NCBI GenBank assembly: GCA_019671005.1
Contig: CM033719.1
Location: 25,160,750 to 25,224,749 of the forward strand
DNA from: Hibiscus mutabilis
Lineage: Eukaryota; Streptophyta; Magnoliopsida; Malvales; Malvaceae
Reading direction: 5' to 3'
DNA: 64,000 nucleotides
A program made the position numbers and the translations under genes. Shown here in pieces: positions 19,695-30,227 of the stretch (position 1 is the first letter of the stretch; each line of letters begins with the position of its first letter). A model generated the notes under the pieces. That model was not told the origin of the DNA. It saw only the letters and a program-made list of their open reading frames with translations, and did no database searches.

Positions 19695-21478
19695 GAGTGC
19701 CCATACTAATATCTAAAACAAGAGTTCAACGGGAATACCCGACAAAACATAAAAACTAGCCGTGACCAATATCCTCGTGTAACAACGAATAACCAGGTGG
19801 CATTACATGATAAGTAACCTCCAAACTATCAAGTCTTGCCATCTTAGCCAACACGTCAGCCACTTTGTTCCCATCACGCTCAGTATATTGTATTTGCACA
19901 GTCCAGTCACGACGACGGAGCTCACCCAAGTGTCAATTAAGAAAATGATTTCCGCGAAAGTCATCCTTTAAAACTCGAATCACCTCTAGAATATCTAACT
20001 CAAGAACAATTTGGCGGAACCCAGCCTCCCAAGCATATAATAAACCAAAATAGGCCCACTAAAGCTCGGCATCCAACACTGAACAAATTCCAATAAACTT
20101 TGCGAACCCAAAACACCACTCACCTAGACTATTTCGAGTTACACCACCACACATAGCGTACCCATCATCCTCACACCTTGACCTATCAGAGTTAATTTTT
20201 ATCCACTGCTGCAGCGGGGGATTACAATGTACAATAGCTCTACCCACTATACCACCTCCAGTAGCAGCCACACGATTTTCTGCCAAGGCTCGGATAGAGA
20301 GTTCGACAAGGTGCTTACTACGTTCGATAACAGTACCATGACCAACAATTGGATTATTAAATGTTTGCGCATTACGACCGAGCTACAAGTTCCATAATAC
20401 GTAACCAAACACGAGATCCCACTGCTCGTTGGTACAAGCAAATATGGTTGAACCTGACAAGTTTGCAATTAACCACGCATACAGCTTCATGCTTAAGAAC
20501 GAGTCCAATTTAAAAGACAGCACCAGATCAGTCCACGCTTGTACCGCCGGTGGAGACCATTTGAATACATGCTTGATGTCTTCCACTGGATCACCACAAA
20601 CCAAGCATCGACAGTCCGTAGTAAAATGACGTTTACTCTGTTCCACATTGGTCATCAACTTGCGACAACACACAAGCCAAAGAAAAGCTTTAACACGAGG
20701 TAAACTTCAAAATTTATGAACAATGGTCCCCACCGAGTTTTGAGGACTGTCCATGGTGCCATTCTATAACAAGTACGCAGACTTCAACGTGAAAGACTGA
20801 TCCCGGCTACCTCGCCAACCAATCAAATCCTTGGACAATCTTGGATCCGGTCCCTTAATCGCATCAATCCTTAACAACATATCTCGAGAGAGGAGGTGCT
20901 CAAATAAATGCCATTGCCACTCTCTCACATTATTGGCCATAGATACTACAGACGTGTGCCCAATAGACGACGCAAGATCAGGATTAACATACTCAACTAA
21001 AGGACCAATGTATTGAGCCAAGAGTCATACCAAATATCAGTCTCGATGCCCAAAGCAAAAGACCAAACCAGATTTGTACGGATTACATTCCAAATAATAC
21101 TCAACCCCTTTCATAGACGAGAGCAATTAGAATTACGCAAATTTATTGGTATCCCTTCACCACACTTGTACTTTGCACGGACGAAACGAACCCAAAGGGC
21201 TTCCTTGCGCACAAGAAGATGAAACGCTAGTTTTTCATAAAGAATGCATCATTAAGAGTATCTAACTTACGGAATCCCAATCCCCTATCAGAATGGGTTT
21301 GCAAACATCATTCCATTTGACCAAGTGCACCCCTCCGCGCTCTGACGTAATCCCCCAAATAAAATGGCGTATCAACCGCTCAATAGTCATACGCGTTTTC
21401 TTTGGCAACACCGCAGTTTGCATTGTGTACGTAGGAATAGTAGCAAGCACCGATTTTGCTAGCAAATTATAAATGAGT
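19695..21478 (-). pseudogene. 5'-truncated L1-type LINE ORF2 (RT end, zinc-binding, RNase H)
   Basis: Non-LTR retrotransposon on the minus strand, reading from 21478 down. Recognisable in order: the end of the RT domain (21465-21262; AKSVLATIPTYTMQTAVLPK, HFIWG); a frame-shifted stretch with the pattern W-Y-D-S-W near 21035; 21021-20764 with LIGWRGSRDQSFTLKSAYLL; a zinc-binding RT-associated domain (20673-20383; CRCLVCGDPVEDIKHVFKWSP, a C-x2-C...H pattern); and a plant RNase H-like tail (20286-19790; WIKINSDRSRCEDD, GGVTRNSLGEWCFGF, DAEL). The stop is at 19756-19758 and a short 3' UTR follows to 19695. Frameshifts between the blocks make it dead. The 5' half (endonuclease and most of RT) is missing, typical of aborted target-primed reverse transcription. 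Confidence 0.88.
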
Positions 21479-22620
21479 TAGGATTCATTTATATAGTGCG
21501 ATTTTTTTAAAGTTTTATATTATGTTGTATCGTTGGATGAGTCAAAATTAATGGTTGAGATTAATACTTTTCAATTGAGAATTATCCACTTCTGTTTCAT
21601 AAAAATTTCTCCATTTCATATTGTTAATATCAACAATTAATTTTTACTCGTCTTACAATCTAAAAAGGTGTAGAACTTAAAAGTTTTAACCCTTATGATG
21701 GGGTAGACGTTATTGTTTACCATTTTCGATTTTTTTAAAACATTTCATGATCAAACTAGTTATTAGAAAACAACTAATAATTAGTTGGTCTAGTGAGATG
21801 AGACATTAGGTCTCTTGAGACAATAGGTCTGTTAAGCAAGGTTAGAGGTTTGAATCTGGATATTGTAAATAGATCAAACTGAATTGAGAGGGTTGCCCCT
21901 ATAATGTGCTTCTACAACAATCGGTCCGAATTAGTTAACTAATGAATTAGATAAAAATGAATATACCAGAAAAGAAAAGAAATACTATAGGATTTGCAAC
22001 GCCTTGGGTCAACAAAAAATTTCAAGTCCAAATGTCGAAGGATTTATTGAATTACTTGCAATTCGCAAAGCCCTAACGAATTAATAGAGTTGGGCTTATT
22101 AATATGACTACCAACACTGCTAAATTTGGGATGCGTAGTACTATGAGACTACTATATATTACATTGATGATGTCATTATGATATTATCGTTTAAAATTAT
22201 TAAAAATACTTTAAAAATATATACAAATGAAAAAAAAATCAAATATTTAAATTTTATTTTGGTCACAGTTGACTTACTATTGACTATATTTTGATCACAG
22301 TTTGGTTGTTGACGTAACATATATTTGGTCACTAAATTTTATTGAAGTTACTGTGTCGTTTATTCAGTTGTCGGAAAAAGTATCACAATTCTTCGACATT
22401 TTTTACGACACTCTAGATATTGTTGAATTCGTTTCATCATTCTTCAACATTTTATCGGTTTAAATCTTCTCAAAATCTTTTTAAAATTCATAAAATTAAG
22501 CAAAAAAATCATTTTTGGGGATTTGGGGAGTTCTCCCAGATTTTGTGTGATTTGTTCGAAAATTCGAATATGGGAAACATTCTTTCTAGAAAGATGAACA
22601 AAAACCCTCTAAACTAGTCT
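21479..22620. other. AT-rich spacer, no gene seen
   Basis: Apart from the SINE-like element at 21780-21965 there is no convincing coding sequence. ORF-like strings are short and without family motifs. Scattered 'ttggtcac' phrases at 22257-22340 hint at old MULE-type terminal sequence, but I cannot bound an element. Confidence 0.5.
21780..21965 (+). repeat. tRNA-derived SINE-like element
   Basis: A polymerase III box A-like TTGGTCTAGTGAGATGAG at 21785-21802 and a box B-like GGTTTGAATCTGG at 21847-21859 have spacing typical of tRNA-derived SINEs. A non-tRNA body follows with ggtccgaattagttaactaatg near 21923-21944. No clear poly-T/A tail or target duplication was found. Confidence 0.55.
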
Positions 22621-22639
22621 CGTTGGACGACTGTCTGAA

Positions 22640-23285
22640 AAGATTAAAGTATTACAACGTCAAACTTTTAGATAAATTTTTATTGATTTTGAGTGTGTTT
22701 CGTGAAAACCAATTTGAGGAGAAGAAAGTGGAGTGAAATGCAAACATTTTAGTTTGATTTTTCCATCAAACGGTTTAATTTTCCCATCCTCTATATAAAG
22801 GATAAATTTCCAAAACATTTTACATATCACAACATCTTTGAAACTCAGCAACACATCAACTTACAAAAACAACATAGAAAAACGCTTTTGGTTTCCGGTG
22901 ATAGAGAAAGACAAGATTGAGTTTGATTGTTCACTGCATTTGTGCTACTGCTGTGAACGTTTGTTGTTGTATCTTGGGAGATAGATGTCCAACGTTACTC
23001 AAAGCACCAAGGAGATGACGAATCTGTCTTAAGAAAACTTTTCATACAAGCCTCAACAAAAATTCTTCTGATTTTAACTATGTCCGATTTCAGGTTATAT
23101 TTTTGATTTATAATTCATTTTTCTTACGGTAATCTATTATACTTAGATTATTACTACGCCCATTTTTTTTAACAAAGACCAGAGTATTAGAACGTCAAAC
23201 CTCACTGATTTTCATTGATTGTGAGCATGTTTCGTGAAAACCAATTTGAGGAGAAGGAAGTAGAATGAAATGCGATCATTTTAGT
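22640..23285. repeat. Diverged ~105-bp direct repeat flanking a promoter-like segment
   Basis: Positions 22642-22750 and 23176-23284 share a long phrase (tattaNaacgtcaaac, gtgtttcgtgaaaacc, aatttgaggagaag, gaatgaaatgc). Between them lies a strong TATA box (CTCTATATAAAGG at 22790-22802), then a C/A-rich leader and a G-rich block around 22940-23030. This could be two ends of a small LTR-type or pararetrovirus-derived fragment, or a tandemly duplicated promoter. No coding domain supports either. Confidence 0.45.
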
Positions 23286-24000
23286 AATGGTTTAACTGTG
23301 AGTGAACATGAGGTGATTGATCGAGACTGACGACCAAAGGAATTGATAATTTTCTATAGAAAACGAGAAAGAAATTGTTATATCATTATACCATTAATAA
23401 TTTAACGACCCAATATTTTAATTGGATCAAAAATTAAAGTTCAATGCTTAAATTAAAACGTTTAAAATTAAATGACAAAATCAACAAATACTAAAGTTTA
23501 GTGAGCAACGATGTAATTTAATGAAGAAATCACAACAATTAATTCAAAAACTACTTGGAATTGTTTTGTGTTCAGTGTCGGTTAAGGGTTCAATCGGTCG
23601 TTCTCTTAACTAACCGAACCGAACTACCCAAAATTTATTAACCTAATTTTTCTCTTTTTAACTTCTAACCGAATTAAAAATCTTTAAACGAACCAAAATT
23701 TTTTGACTAATTAGATCAGTTTTTGAACTAACAAATTTTATTTTTAAAATTTTGAGTAAATTATACAAATAATCACTAAACTATATTAAAATAATTTTTT
23801 AGTCACAAACTTTTTAAAAATTATAAACAATCATTAGAGATATATTTATGGGAGAAAGAGAAAGATATATTTATTTTCTTTTAGAAGAAAGTTATACAAA
23901 TCAAAGAAAACTTAGAATTTAAAGATATTTTACTTGGAATTGTTGTCTTTATTGTTGGCATTATTTACCGTCATCTCTTCCCCCAATACCATTCTTTCCA
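23286..24000. other. AT-rich spacer with MULE-TIR-like relic
   Basis: No gene. At about 23755-23815 the sequence gagtaaattatacaaataatcactaaactat resembles the terminal sequence of the MULE-type element at 27936 (gggtaaactacataagtaatcac), so a decayed single end is likely. A cgaaccgaac-rich stretch at 23600-23640 is a common plant repeat motif. Confidence 0.4.
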
Positions 24001-24430
24001 TTGTGGTATTCCAATGGAAGCTCCATACCATATTCAAAACTTTTCCTCTAATCCAACTTTCATTCTATCATCCAAAGGACGAAGTCTTGAACATTACCAG
24101 CCATTGATTTCAGCTTTGTTCTCAGCCTTAAATGTTAGTTTCTCAAATTTTAATGTTATTATACAAATTTTTATAACCGTTAAATTATTAATTTAATTAT
24201 TTAGTAAAAATTAAAGTTTAATGTTTATTATATAATTTTTGAGATAGTTTATCGTCCATTTGTGAAGGAACATGCACAAACATGGAACTTGACATTAAAG
24301 GCAAAGGAAAGACTTCCTATGTGGAATTGCAATGGAAGCTTCTTATCTAATAAAACTGTATTCTATCCTAAGGATTAATTCTGAACAATTCTAGCCCTTG
24401 ATTTCAGTATTGTTCAGAATCTCACCATAC
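24001..24430. repeat. Two diverged direct repeats, ~100 bp, ~315 bp apart
   Basis: 24003-24130 and 24319-24418 align loosely: gtggtattccaatggaagctccat against gtggaattgcaatggaagcttctt, then cattctatcatccaaagga against tattctatcctaagga, then gaacattaccagccattgatttcagctttgttc against gaacaattctagcccttgatttcagtattgttc. The unit lies just downstream of the MSRA pseudogene (minus strand) and may come from its 3' flank. Confidence 0.5.
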
Positions 24431-24485
24431 AGGATGCTTAATAAGATAAAAACTTTTGCTATTACAGAATATGCTCGAAAGGGTT

Positions 24486-25145
24486 TCAGCCATAGCATCT
24501 AATGGGGTCGGTGCAGCCTTTTTCAGCCGATTGTTTATCCCCAAAACGTCCACCGTTCTCCAAGAATTGCTGATGGTACTCTTCTGCCCTATAAAACCTT
24601 TTCGCCGGCAGAATCTCCGTCACTATTTTCTTATCTCCCAACTCTGATTGCTTCGCCTCCTTTGACTCCCTTGCTGAACGAGCCTGGTTCTCGTTGTAGT
24701 AGTATATCCCAGATCTATACTGAGCTCCCACATCTCCACCCTAACAAGAAGTAAAAAAAAGTACCCATTTAGGAAAACACACGAACACCTGGTGTGTAAT
24801 ATAAGGAAGAGTTTACATACCTGGCGTTTGACGGAGGTTGGATCGTGGCGGCCCCAGAAAACGGAGAGGAGATTGGTGTAAGGGCAGATTTCAGGGTCGA
24901 ACTGGATCCGAATCACCTCGACGTGGTTGGTGGAACCGGTGCATACCAGCTTGTAATCCGGGTTGTGGGTATGACCCTGTGAGTAGCCAACCTCAGTTTT
25001 GACTACACCTTCGCTGAAACGCCAACTCTACTCCCCAGAAACACCCGGCTCCGAACTGGGCAAACTCGTGGGATGGGTTACTTGGGCTGTCCTCGTCGGC
25101 GTCGAAAGCAGGGTTGTTGTCGCTGTTGCCGGCGGAAGTGGGCAT
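24486..25145 (-). pseudogene. MSRA: Peptide methionine sulfoxide reductase A, two exons, frameshifted
   Basis: MSRA reduces methionine-S-sulfoxide in proteins, usually in cytosol or plastid. Exon 1 (25145-24821) encodes ...PSHEFAQFGAGCFWGVELAFQR with the catalytic GCFWG cysteine, then in another frame VGYSQGHTHNPDYKLVCTG, TNHVEVIRIQFDPE and FWGRHDPTSVKRQ. Exon 2 (24740-24486) begins GGDVGAQYRSGIYYYNENQA and ends EKGCTDPIRCYG-stop, the standard plant C-terminus with its recycling cysteines. The intron (24820-24741, 80 nt) has GT...AG with GTATGT and TTGTTAG. Exon 1 is 325 nt, so the coding length is not divisible by three: a small deletion just after AFQR (about 25048) shifts the frame. The rest is open, so the break is recent, or it is a sequencing error and the gene is active. 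The short N-terminus lacks an obvious transit peptide. Confidence 0.88.
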
Positions 25146-25262
25146 TGTTCAGTTCCCAAGCAAATTTCTGCAAATACAACACTGAGACTGAGTAAACTAA
25201 TCCTAATCCCACGCGTTTTATGCGAGTTTTGTTTGATTGGTCCATTCGGGATAAGGTTCGAT

Positions 25263-25274
25263 TTTTATATAGTG
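25263..25274 (-). promoter_or_regulatory. Candidate TATA box of the MSRA gene
   Basis: On the minus strand CACTATATAAAA lies about 120 bases upstream of the MSRA start codon, a normal spacing for a plant promoter with a short 5' UTR. No other element was identified. Confidence 0.4.
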
Positions 25275-25319
25275 ATAGTGGTTGTTAGATGTCATAGGTG
25301 ACGTAAGAGATTTTTTATC

Positions 25320-26385
25320 TAACGAATGCGGTTAATTAGATTAAAAGAATTGTTCCTATAATAATTTTTTTAATATTTAATTGAATTGATATATTCATAG
25401 ATCAAATACGGATGATTATAGTTTTATTTGACAATTAGCGGATAACAGATTGTATTAATTATTACTTCATAGACAATAGTATTAATTGATTTGATTAGCG
25501 GATTGTATTAGCTGATTGTATAAAAGTGTTTGATAAAATTAACTGATAGCTGATAACTGTTTGATTATTTGAATAAGCAAAATGACATATAAGAATATGA
25601 TTATGTTCAATATTTATTTGAATAATTTATTAGTTATTATATTCTATATCTATTAATATTAATTAGATTATAAAAATTATTTTTTAATATCATTATTAAA
25701 CATATATGAAGAATGTATATATTAATTTTTTATCCTTGAAATTATTTTTAATATAATTTTAATAATTATTAAATTTAGATGCATATATTAAATTCTTATT
25801 TATGAAATTATATTTTTAATATAATTTTATTAATTATTAAATTTAGATGTATATATTATTTTTTATTTGTGTAATTATTTTTTTAGTTTTAAGAGTTATT
25901 TAAATTTATGTTATTTAGAGTTTTTCTGTAATTATTATGCAAAAAAGAGTCTTTATAAATTTTTTATCTAAACCTCTAACTCAAAAGCTCCTAAAAGGAC
26001 ATTTTTAAAGGGTTTTATTTTGATACACAGCCCGTGTAAAATATTTTTACACAACCCTTCTATAAAATCTAAAACCCTAACCCTAACACCCTAAATTCTA
26101 AACCCTAAACTCTAACCCTTAAACCTTAAACATTAAATTCTAAACCCTACAACCTAAACCCCTAAACTTTAAACCCTGAACTAAACCCTTAACCCCTAAA
26201 TTTGAAAAGCACATGTAAACTTTAATTTACACGGACGGTGTATCAAACTTTTTCTCTTTTTTAAATTGAGAGATTTTACCTCAATCCGCTAGTACTGTCA
26301 TCTATTTACCAAACATCTAAATTAGCGAATTTTACTGGTCAAACCTCTAAAAATGGTCCAAATATCTAATTTTAACTTAAAAAAC
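25320..26385. repeat. hAT-MITE-like AT-rich sequence with a nested MITE
   Basis: Phrases such as gcggattgtattagctgattgtataaa (25498-25524) with gtgtttgataaaatt, and the reverse-oriented partner accaaacatctaaattagcgaa (26309-26330) near the other side, resemble terminal regions of common plant hAT-type MITEs. The interior is 25600-25980 AT-rich sequence. A separate MITE (26019-26247) sits inside. I cannot define exact ends or a target duplication. Confidence 0.4.
26019..26247. mobile_element. MITE with telomere-like core, copy A
   Basis: 229 bp. Terminal inverted repeats of about 22 bp (left begins TTTGATACACAGCCCGTG, right complement begins TTTGATACACCGTCCGTG). The core (26070-26205) is a run of degenerate plant telomere-type units (CCCTAAA/CCCTAAC). 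A second copy with the same ends and core is at 29175-29405, which makes this a family and not a chance string. No target duplication is visible. Confidence 0.75.
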
Positions 26386-27130
26386 TTGTTGATGGTCAAA
26401 GTCAACAAGGGTCAGAGATGAAGGCCTGATAGTGGTTCGGGCGGCGGTTCTTAGTGAGAGGGTGTCTGTTGACCTTCTCTAGTGACCGATAGTGTCTTTT
26501 GTGTCTTGGCCTAATCGTTTCTCTCGCTGCATATCCCCTTTATAATGCAGGGACATGTGTCACGACCAGGTAGTCATGGCGCGTTAATTGGACTGGCTAT
26601 GATGTGACGTCGTAGGTTTATATTGTTATGCTCAGTGATCTCGTACATCATTACTTGATCGCTGGGCTAGTGCTGTTTGCGAACTTACCCGTTTTCCATG
26701 TGTCATGGAAGGTGCTAGCCAGATCATGGATGACCGCATTCGATCGTTGGACATCTTCTGTGTGAGTCCGTTCGTAACCTTGCTCGTCCATCGTGGGCTG
26801 TGTGGCTTTTACACGTGATGGTAGGTATTTGTAAGTACTAACAATTGCCCCCAGGCGAGGCGAGGCTATAAAGTGACCTTAGCGAGTTTGAGGAAGCTGG
26901 AAAGGTTGTACTTGCGGGGTAGTTTTGTAGTAACGATTTTAAAATCATTATTGTTATTGTTATTTTGGGAAATATATCGCTACGTATGAATTTCAAAAGT
27001 TTATATGAAAGGTCACGTAGTGGGTCGCAGTAAGTGACATGTTGATGCTGTTTCAAGAATAAACATGTGCATATGAAGCGTCATATGACAAATCTATTTG
27101 TTAATGAAACATATTGAGCAAGACACGACA
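26386..27130. other. GC-richer non-coding block, unassigned
   Basis: Higher GC than its surroundings, with phrases gtgtcacgacc, ttataatgcaggg (26550-26562) and acaattgcccccagg (26840-26854) of the sort found at the ends of larger plant transposons or LTRs. I see no coding domain and no terminal repeats that pair inside the window. Left unassigned. Confidence 0.35.
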
Positions 27131-27139
27131 CCAAACCTT

Positions 27140-27900
27140 TAATTTTTAGTATTTTCTTTAATTTTTATTTTTTTTAAAAATCAGTACATCTTTAATTTTT
27201 ATTCCGTAATCTAAATCAGATTTTTTTGTCACAAAAGTTTAAAATATTCCATTATCCAATAAAACACGACACGTGCATATTTCTAGTATTTTCTTTAATT
27301 TTTATTTTTTTAAAAAAATCAGTACATCTTTAATTTTATAAAATCCCTCAAATCTTTAATTTCTCTAAAACCCCCAAACCCTAAATCCCTAAATTCCTCA
27401 TCTCCCACCACGGATTCAACCACCACCAGCAACCCTTACCTTCGCCGGCCCCCACTACTGAAAGCTCCAGCATCCTGTTGTCAAAAATCAGCGAATGAAT
27501 CGTCGATTGCTTTGTCGACGAACATCCAAAAATGAAGAAAAAAATAGACCGATTGGGCTTTTAACCGACGACTAGAGAGTGGGGAATGCTAAACGGTGAG
27601 GTACCCAACGCTTGGGTGGTGAACGGTGAATCGCTGACATGTGGGAGATGCTGAACGATGAGGGATATGTGATTTGAGGGTTTTATTGAAAGAAATTAAA
27701 ACTTTAAGATTTTTTAAGAAGTTCATATTATTAAAGAAATTCAAAAATTAAATAAATAAAAAAGGCAATGTGTCATGTTATAATTGGATAACAGAATTTT
27801 TTTAACGGTCCCGATTTGAGTTACAGAATGAAACATTAGGCACCAAAGTGGCCCAAAAAAATATTAGGCACCAAACTGGAAAAAAAGGTATAGGTTAGAC
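27140..27900. mobile_element. Inverted-repeat transposon-like element, possible Pack-MULE
   Basis: The left part (27200-27300: ttccgtaatctaaatcag, ccattatccaataaaacacgacacgtgc) is complementary to the right part (27760-27840: aatgtgtcatgttataattggataacag, gagttacagaatg), giving arms over 100 bp long. The left arm has a further direct duplication (tagtattttctttaatttttatt at 27147 and 27286). The centre (27380-27480) is markedly GC-richer and C-rich (ccaccaccagcaacccttaccttcgccgg), as in transposons that captured gene fragments. I do not recognise the captured sequence, and the ends are approximate. Confidence 0.45.
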
Positions 27901-27935
27901 ACCTTTTTGATTGTTAAGCCTAGTATTTAATTGAA

Positions 27936-28974
27936 GGGTAAACTACATAAGTAATCACCGAACTATTGTTTCTTTTCTGTTTTGGTCATTGAACTATTTT
28001 TTGGCAAAATTGTCACTAATGTAATGTTTTTTTTTCCTGTTTTAGTCATCTGCAGTTAAAAAACTAATGGCGATGCTGACGTGGATTTATTTTTTAGGGT
28101 AAACTACATCAGCGGTTAGGAAACTATTGTTTCTTTCCTATTTTGGTCACTGAACAATTTTTTAACTTAAAATGCAATTAAATTTAAAAATCAAACTAAA
28201 ATTATTTTCCTACTTTGTTTGGAAATAAAAATAATTATTTATTTTATAAAATTATTATTAAATTTGAAAAATAAAATTTATAATATTTATTTATGATAGA
28301 TTATAAATTTTAAATTACTTATTTATATTTTAAAATTAAAACAATATTTATTATGATAAGATTTTTTTTATAAATATAAATATTATTTTAAATTTTAAAT
28401 ATAAATAATTTAAAATTTATAATCTATCATAAATAATATTATAAATTTAATTTTTAGAATTTAATAATAATTTTATAAAATAAATAAATAAATAAATATT
28501 TTTTATTCCCAAACAAAGTAGAAAAATAATTTTAGTTTGATTTTTAAATTTAATTACAATTTAAGTTAAAAATTTGTTTTGTTAAAACTATTTTAGAATT
28601 ATAATATATTTTAGTGGCTTAGTTTAATGGATAAGTGATTAGACCTTCATCCTAGAGGTTCAAGGATCAAATCCCACGAAGGCTATTTGAGTTTTGTTAT
28701 TTTTCTCTGTTAAATAAGGTGGTGACACGTAACACCACTTTACTGATTGATTTTACAAAAAAAAGTTCGGTGATCAAAACATGAAAAAAATAATAGTTGG
28801 TGACTATTGGTGTATTTTACCCTAAAAAAATAAATCACCATCATGTTAGTTTTTTAAACGTTGATGATCAAAACAGAAATAAAACATAATGTTAGTGACG
28901 ATTTTACCAAAAAATATTTTAGTAACTAAAATAAGAAAAAAAAACAGTTCAGTGACTACCGGTGTAGTTTACCC
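27936..28974. mobile_element. Non-autonomous MULE with 9-bp target duplication
   Basis: 1039 bp. Terminal inverted repeats GGGTAAACTAC...GTAGTTTACCC with perfect 9-bp duplications TTAATTGAA at 27927-27935 and 28975-28983. Nine-base duplications are characteristic of Mutator-like elements. Each arm holds two copies of the terminal motif about 160 bp apart (27936 and 28097; mirrored at 28816 and 28974). The core 28175-28560 is a long AT-rich palindrome. No transposase is present. A tRNA-like SINE is lodged in the right arm only. Confidence 0.85.
28608..28745 (+). repeat. tRNA-like SINE inside the MULE right arm
   Basis: TGGCTTAGTTTAATGGATAAG (28615-28635) resembles a tRNA D-arm/box A, and GGTTCAAGGATCAAATCCC (28657-28675) a T-arm/box B, with an anticodon-arm-like stretch between. 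The left arm of the MULE has no counterpart, so it was inserted later. It could be a degenerate tRNA pseudogene instead of a SINE. Confidence 0.5.
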
Positions 28975-29174
28975 TTAATTGAATTGACCGATTAATAAGT
29001 CTCGATGATTATATTAAAAATAAAATTATACAAATTAGATGTGGACCAACTTTTATTGTTATTCTAGTAAACATATAATTTTATTATAAATATAATTATG
29101 GAATGAAAATTCCATATAAATATATAAAATTTGCCATTTTGATAAGTAAAGAGTATGGTAAATATGGGTAAAAT

Positions 29175-29405
29175 TTTGATACACAGACGGTGTAAAACTA
29201 ATTTTACACAAGCCAACATATTTATATTATTAAACCCAAATTCTAAATTCCTAACTCTAACTCTAAAAAATCAAACCACATACCCTAAATTCTAAATACC
29301 AACCTTAAATTCTAAACCCTACAACCTAAACCCCTAAACTAAAATCCTACAACCTAAAACTAAAAGGCATGTGTAAACTAAAGTTTACACGGCCTGTGTA
29401 TCAAA
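29175..29405. mobile_element. MITE with telomere-like core, copy B
   Basis: 231 bp. The left end begins TTTGATACACAGACGGTG, the right complement TTTGATACACAGGCCGTG, and the core carries degenerate CCCTAAA/CCTAAA units (29240-29365). It matches copy A at 26019-26247 in length, ends and core. Confidence 0.75.
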
Positions 29406-29639
29406 GGTTTTTTCGTTAAATATTTCTCTAAAAAGGTTAAATATTGTATGCTTATTTAATTTTAAAATTATTTAATAAATAATAAAAACAAAAACAAAAT
29501 GTAATAATCATTTTCTTAAAAGAAATGATATCTAAAATTTTAGAAAATAAATTATAATGATAATTTGAAACACATCGTACTATTAATTAATAAGACATAA
29601 AATGATTTCAATTTTAATATATGTAAATAAATTTTAATT

Positions 29640-29822
29640 TAATTGTTTTTGGTTGCCCTTGATTCGGCTTTGCGCTGACTAATCCGGACCAACCGCGCTG
29701 CGCACCTGACTTTTGTGGGTGAGTCTCCGAGCATGAATTTTCTGCATATACAAAGCCTCGAACTTGAGACATGCTTAAGCGATAACAAACTGCTTACCAC
29801 TTAGACCAGCCTGTTGGTTCTA
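29640..29822 (-). repeat. tRNA-derived SINE (minus strand)
   Basis: Read on the minus strand from 29822: box A GGCTGGTCTAAGTGGTAAG, box B-like AAGTTCGAGGC about 45 bases later, then a GC-rich non-tRNA body (gtgcgcagcgcggttggtccgg) and a short T-run at 29640-29645 (plus-strand orientation). This is the classic organisation of plant tRNA-derived SINEs. Confidence 0.75.
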
Positions 29823-29870
29823 ATTTAATTTTGTAATGTGATTTTATAATAGTATATATTAAAAATTTAA

Positions 29871-29956
29871 GGCTTATATTACAAATAAGTATCTAAAGTA
29901 TACCAACTTTTTTATTTAGGAACCTAAAGTATTTTTTATCAAAATACGTACTTAAA

Positions 29957-30006
<50 letters not shown>

Positions 30007-30227
30007 CATCTAAGTTCCTAAAAGTTGCCAAGTGACATTGATTAAAAAAATACATTAGGTACCTATTTCTACAGGAAAAAATACCTATTTTGACTAAAAA
30101 GTATACTTCGGGTACCTTAATTTAACCAAAAAGTATACTTTAGGTATTTATTTTGATAAAAAAATACTTTAAATGCCTAAATAAAAAAAAATTAATATAC
30201 TTTAAGTTCTTATTTGTAATATAAGTC
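29871..30227. mobile_element. MITE with ~75-bp inverted ends around an (AT)n tract
   Basis: GGCTTATATTACAAATAAG (29871-29889) and its near-complement at the right end (30209-30227), with homology continuing about 75 bp inward (ctaaagtataccaac..., tatttaggaacc...). The element contains a dinucleotide (AT)n run of about 45 bases at 29960-30004. A possible imperfect 9-base duplication (aaaatttaa / aatttttaa) suggests Mutator type but is not decisive. Confidence 0.6.

Noticed and set aside
26070..26205. Runs of CCCTAAA-type units as an interstitial telomere
   Set aside because: The run is short, degenerate, bounded by inverted repeats, and has a second copy with the same ends at 29175-29405, so it belongs to a MITE.
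28615..28680. A functional tRNA gene
   Set aside because: D-arm and T-arm-like boxes are present but the acceptor stem does not pair and it sits inside a MITE arm; SINE or pseudo-tRNA is more likely.
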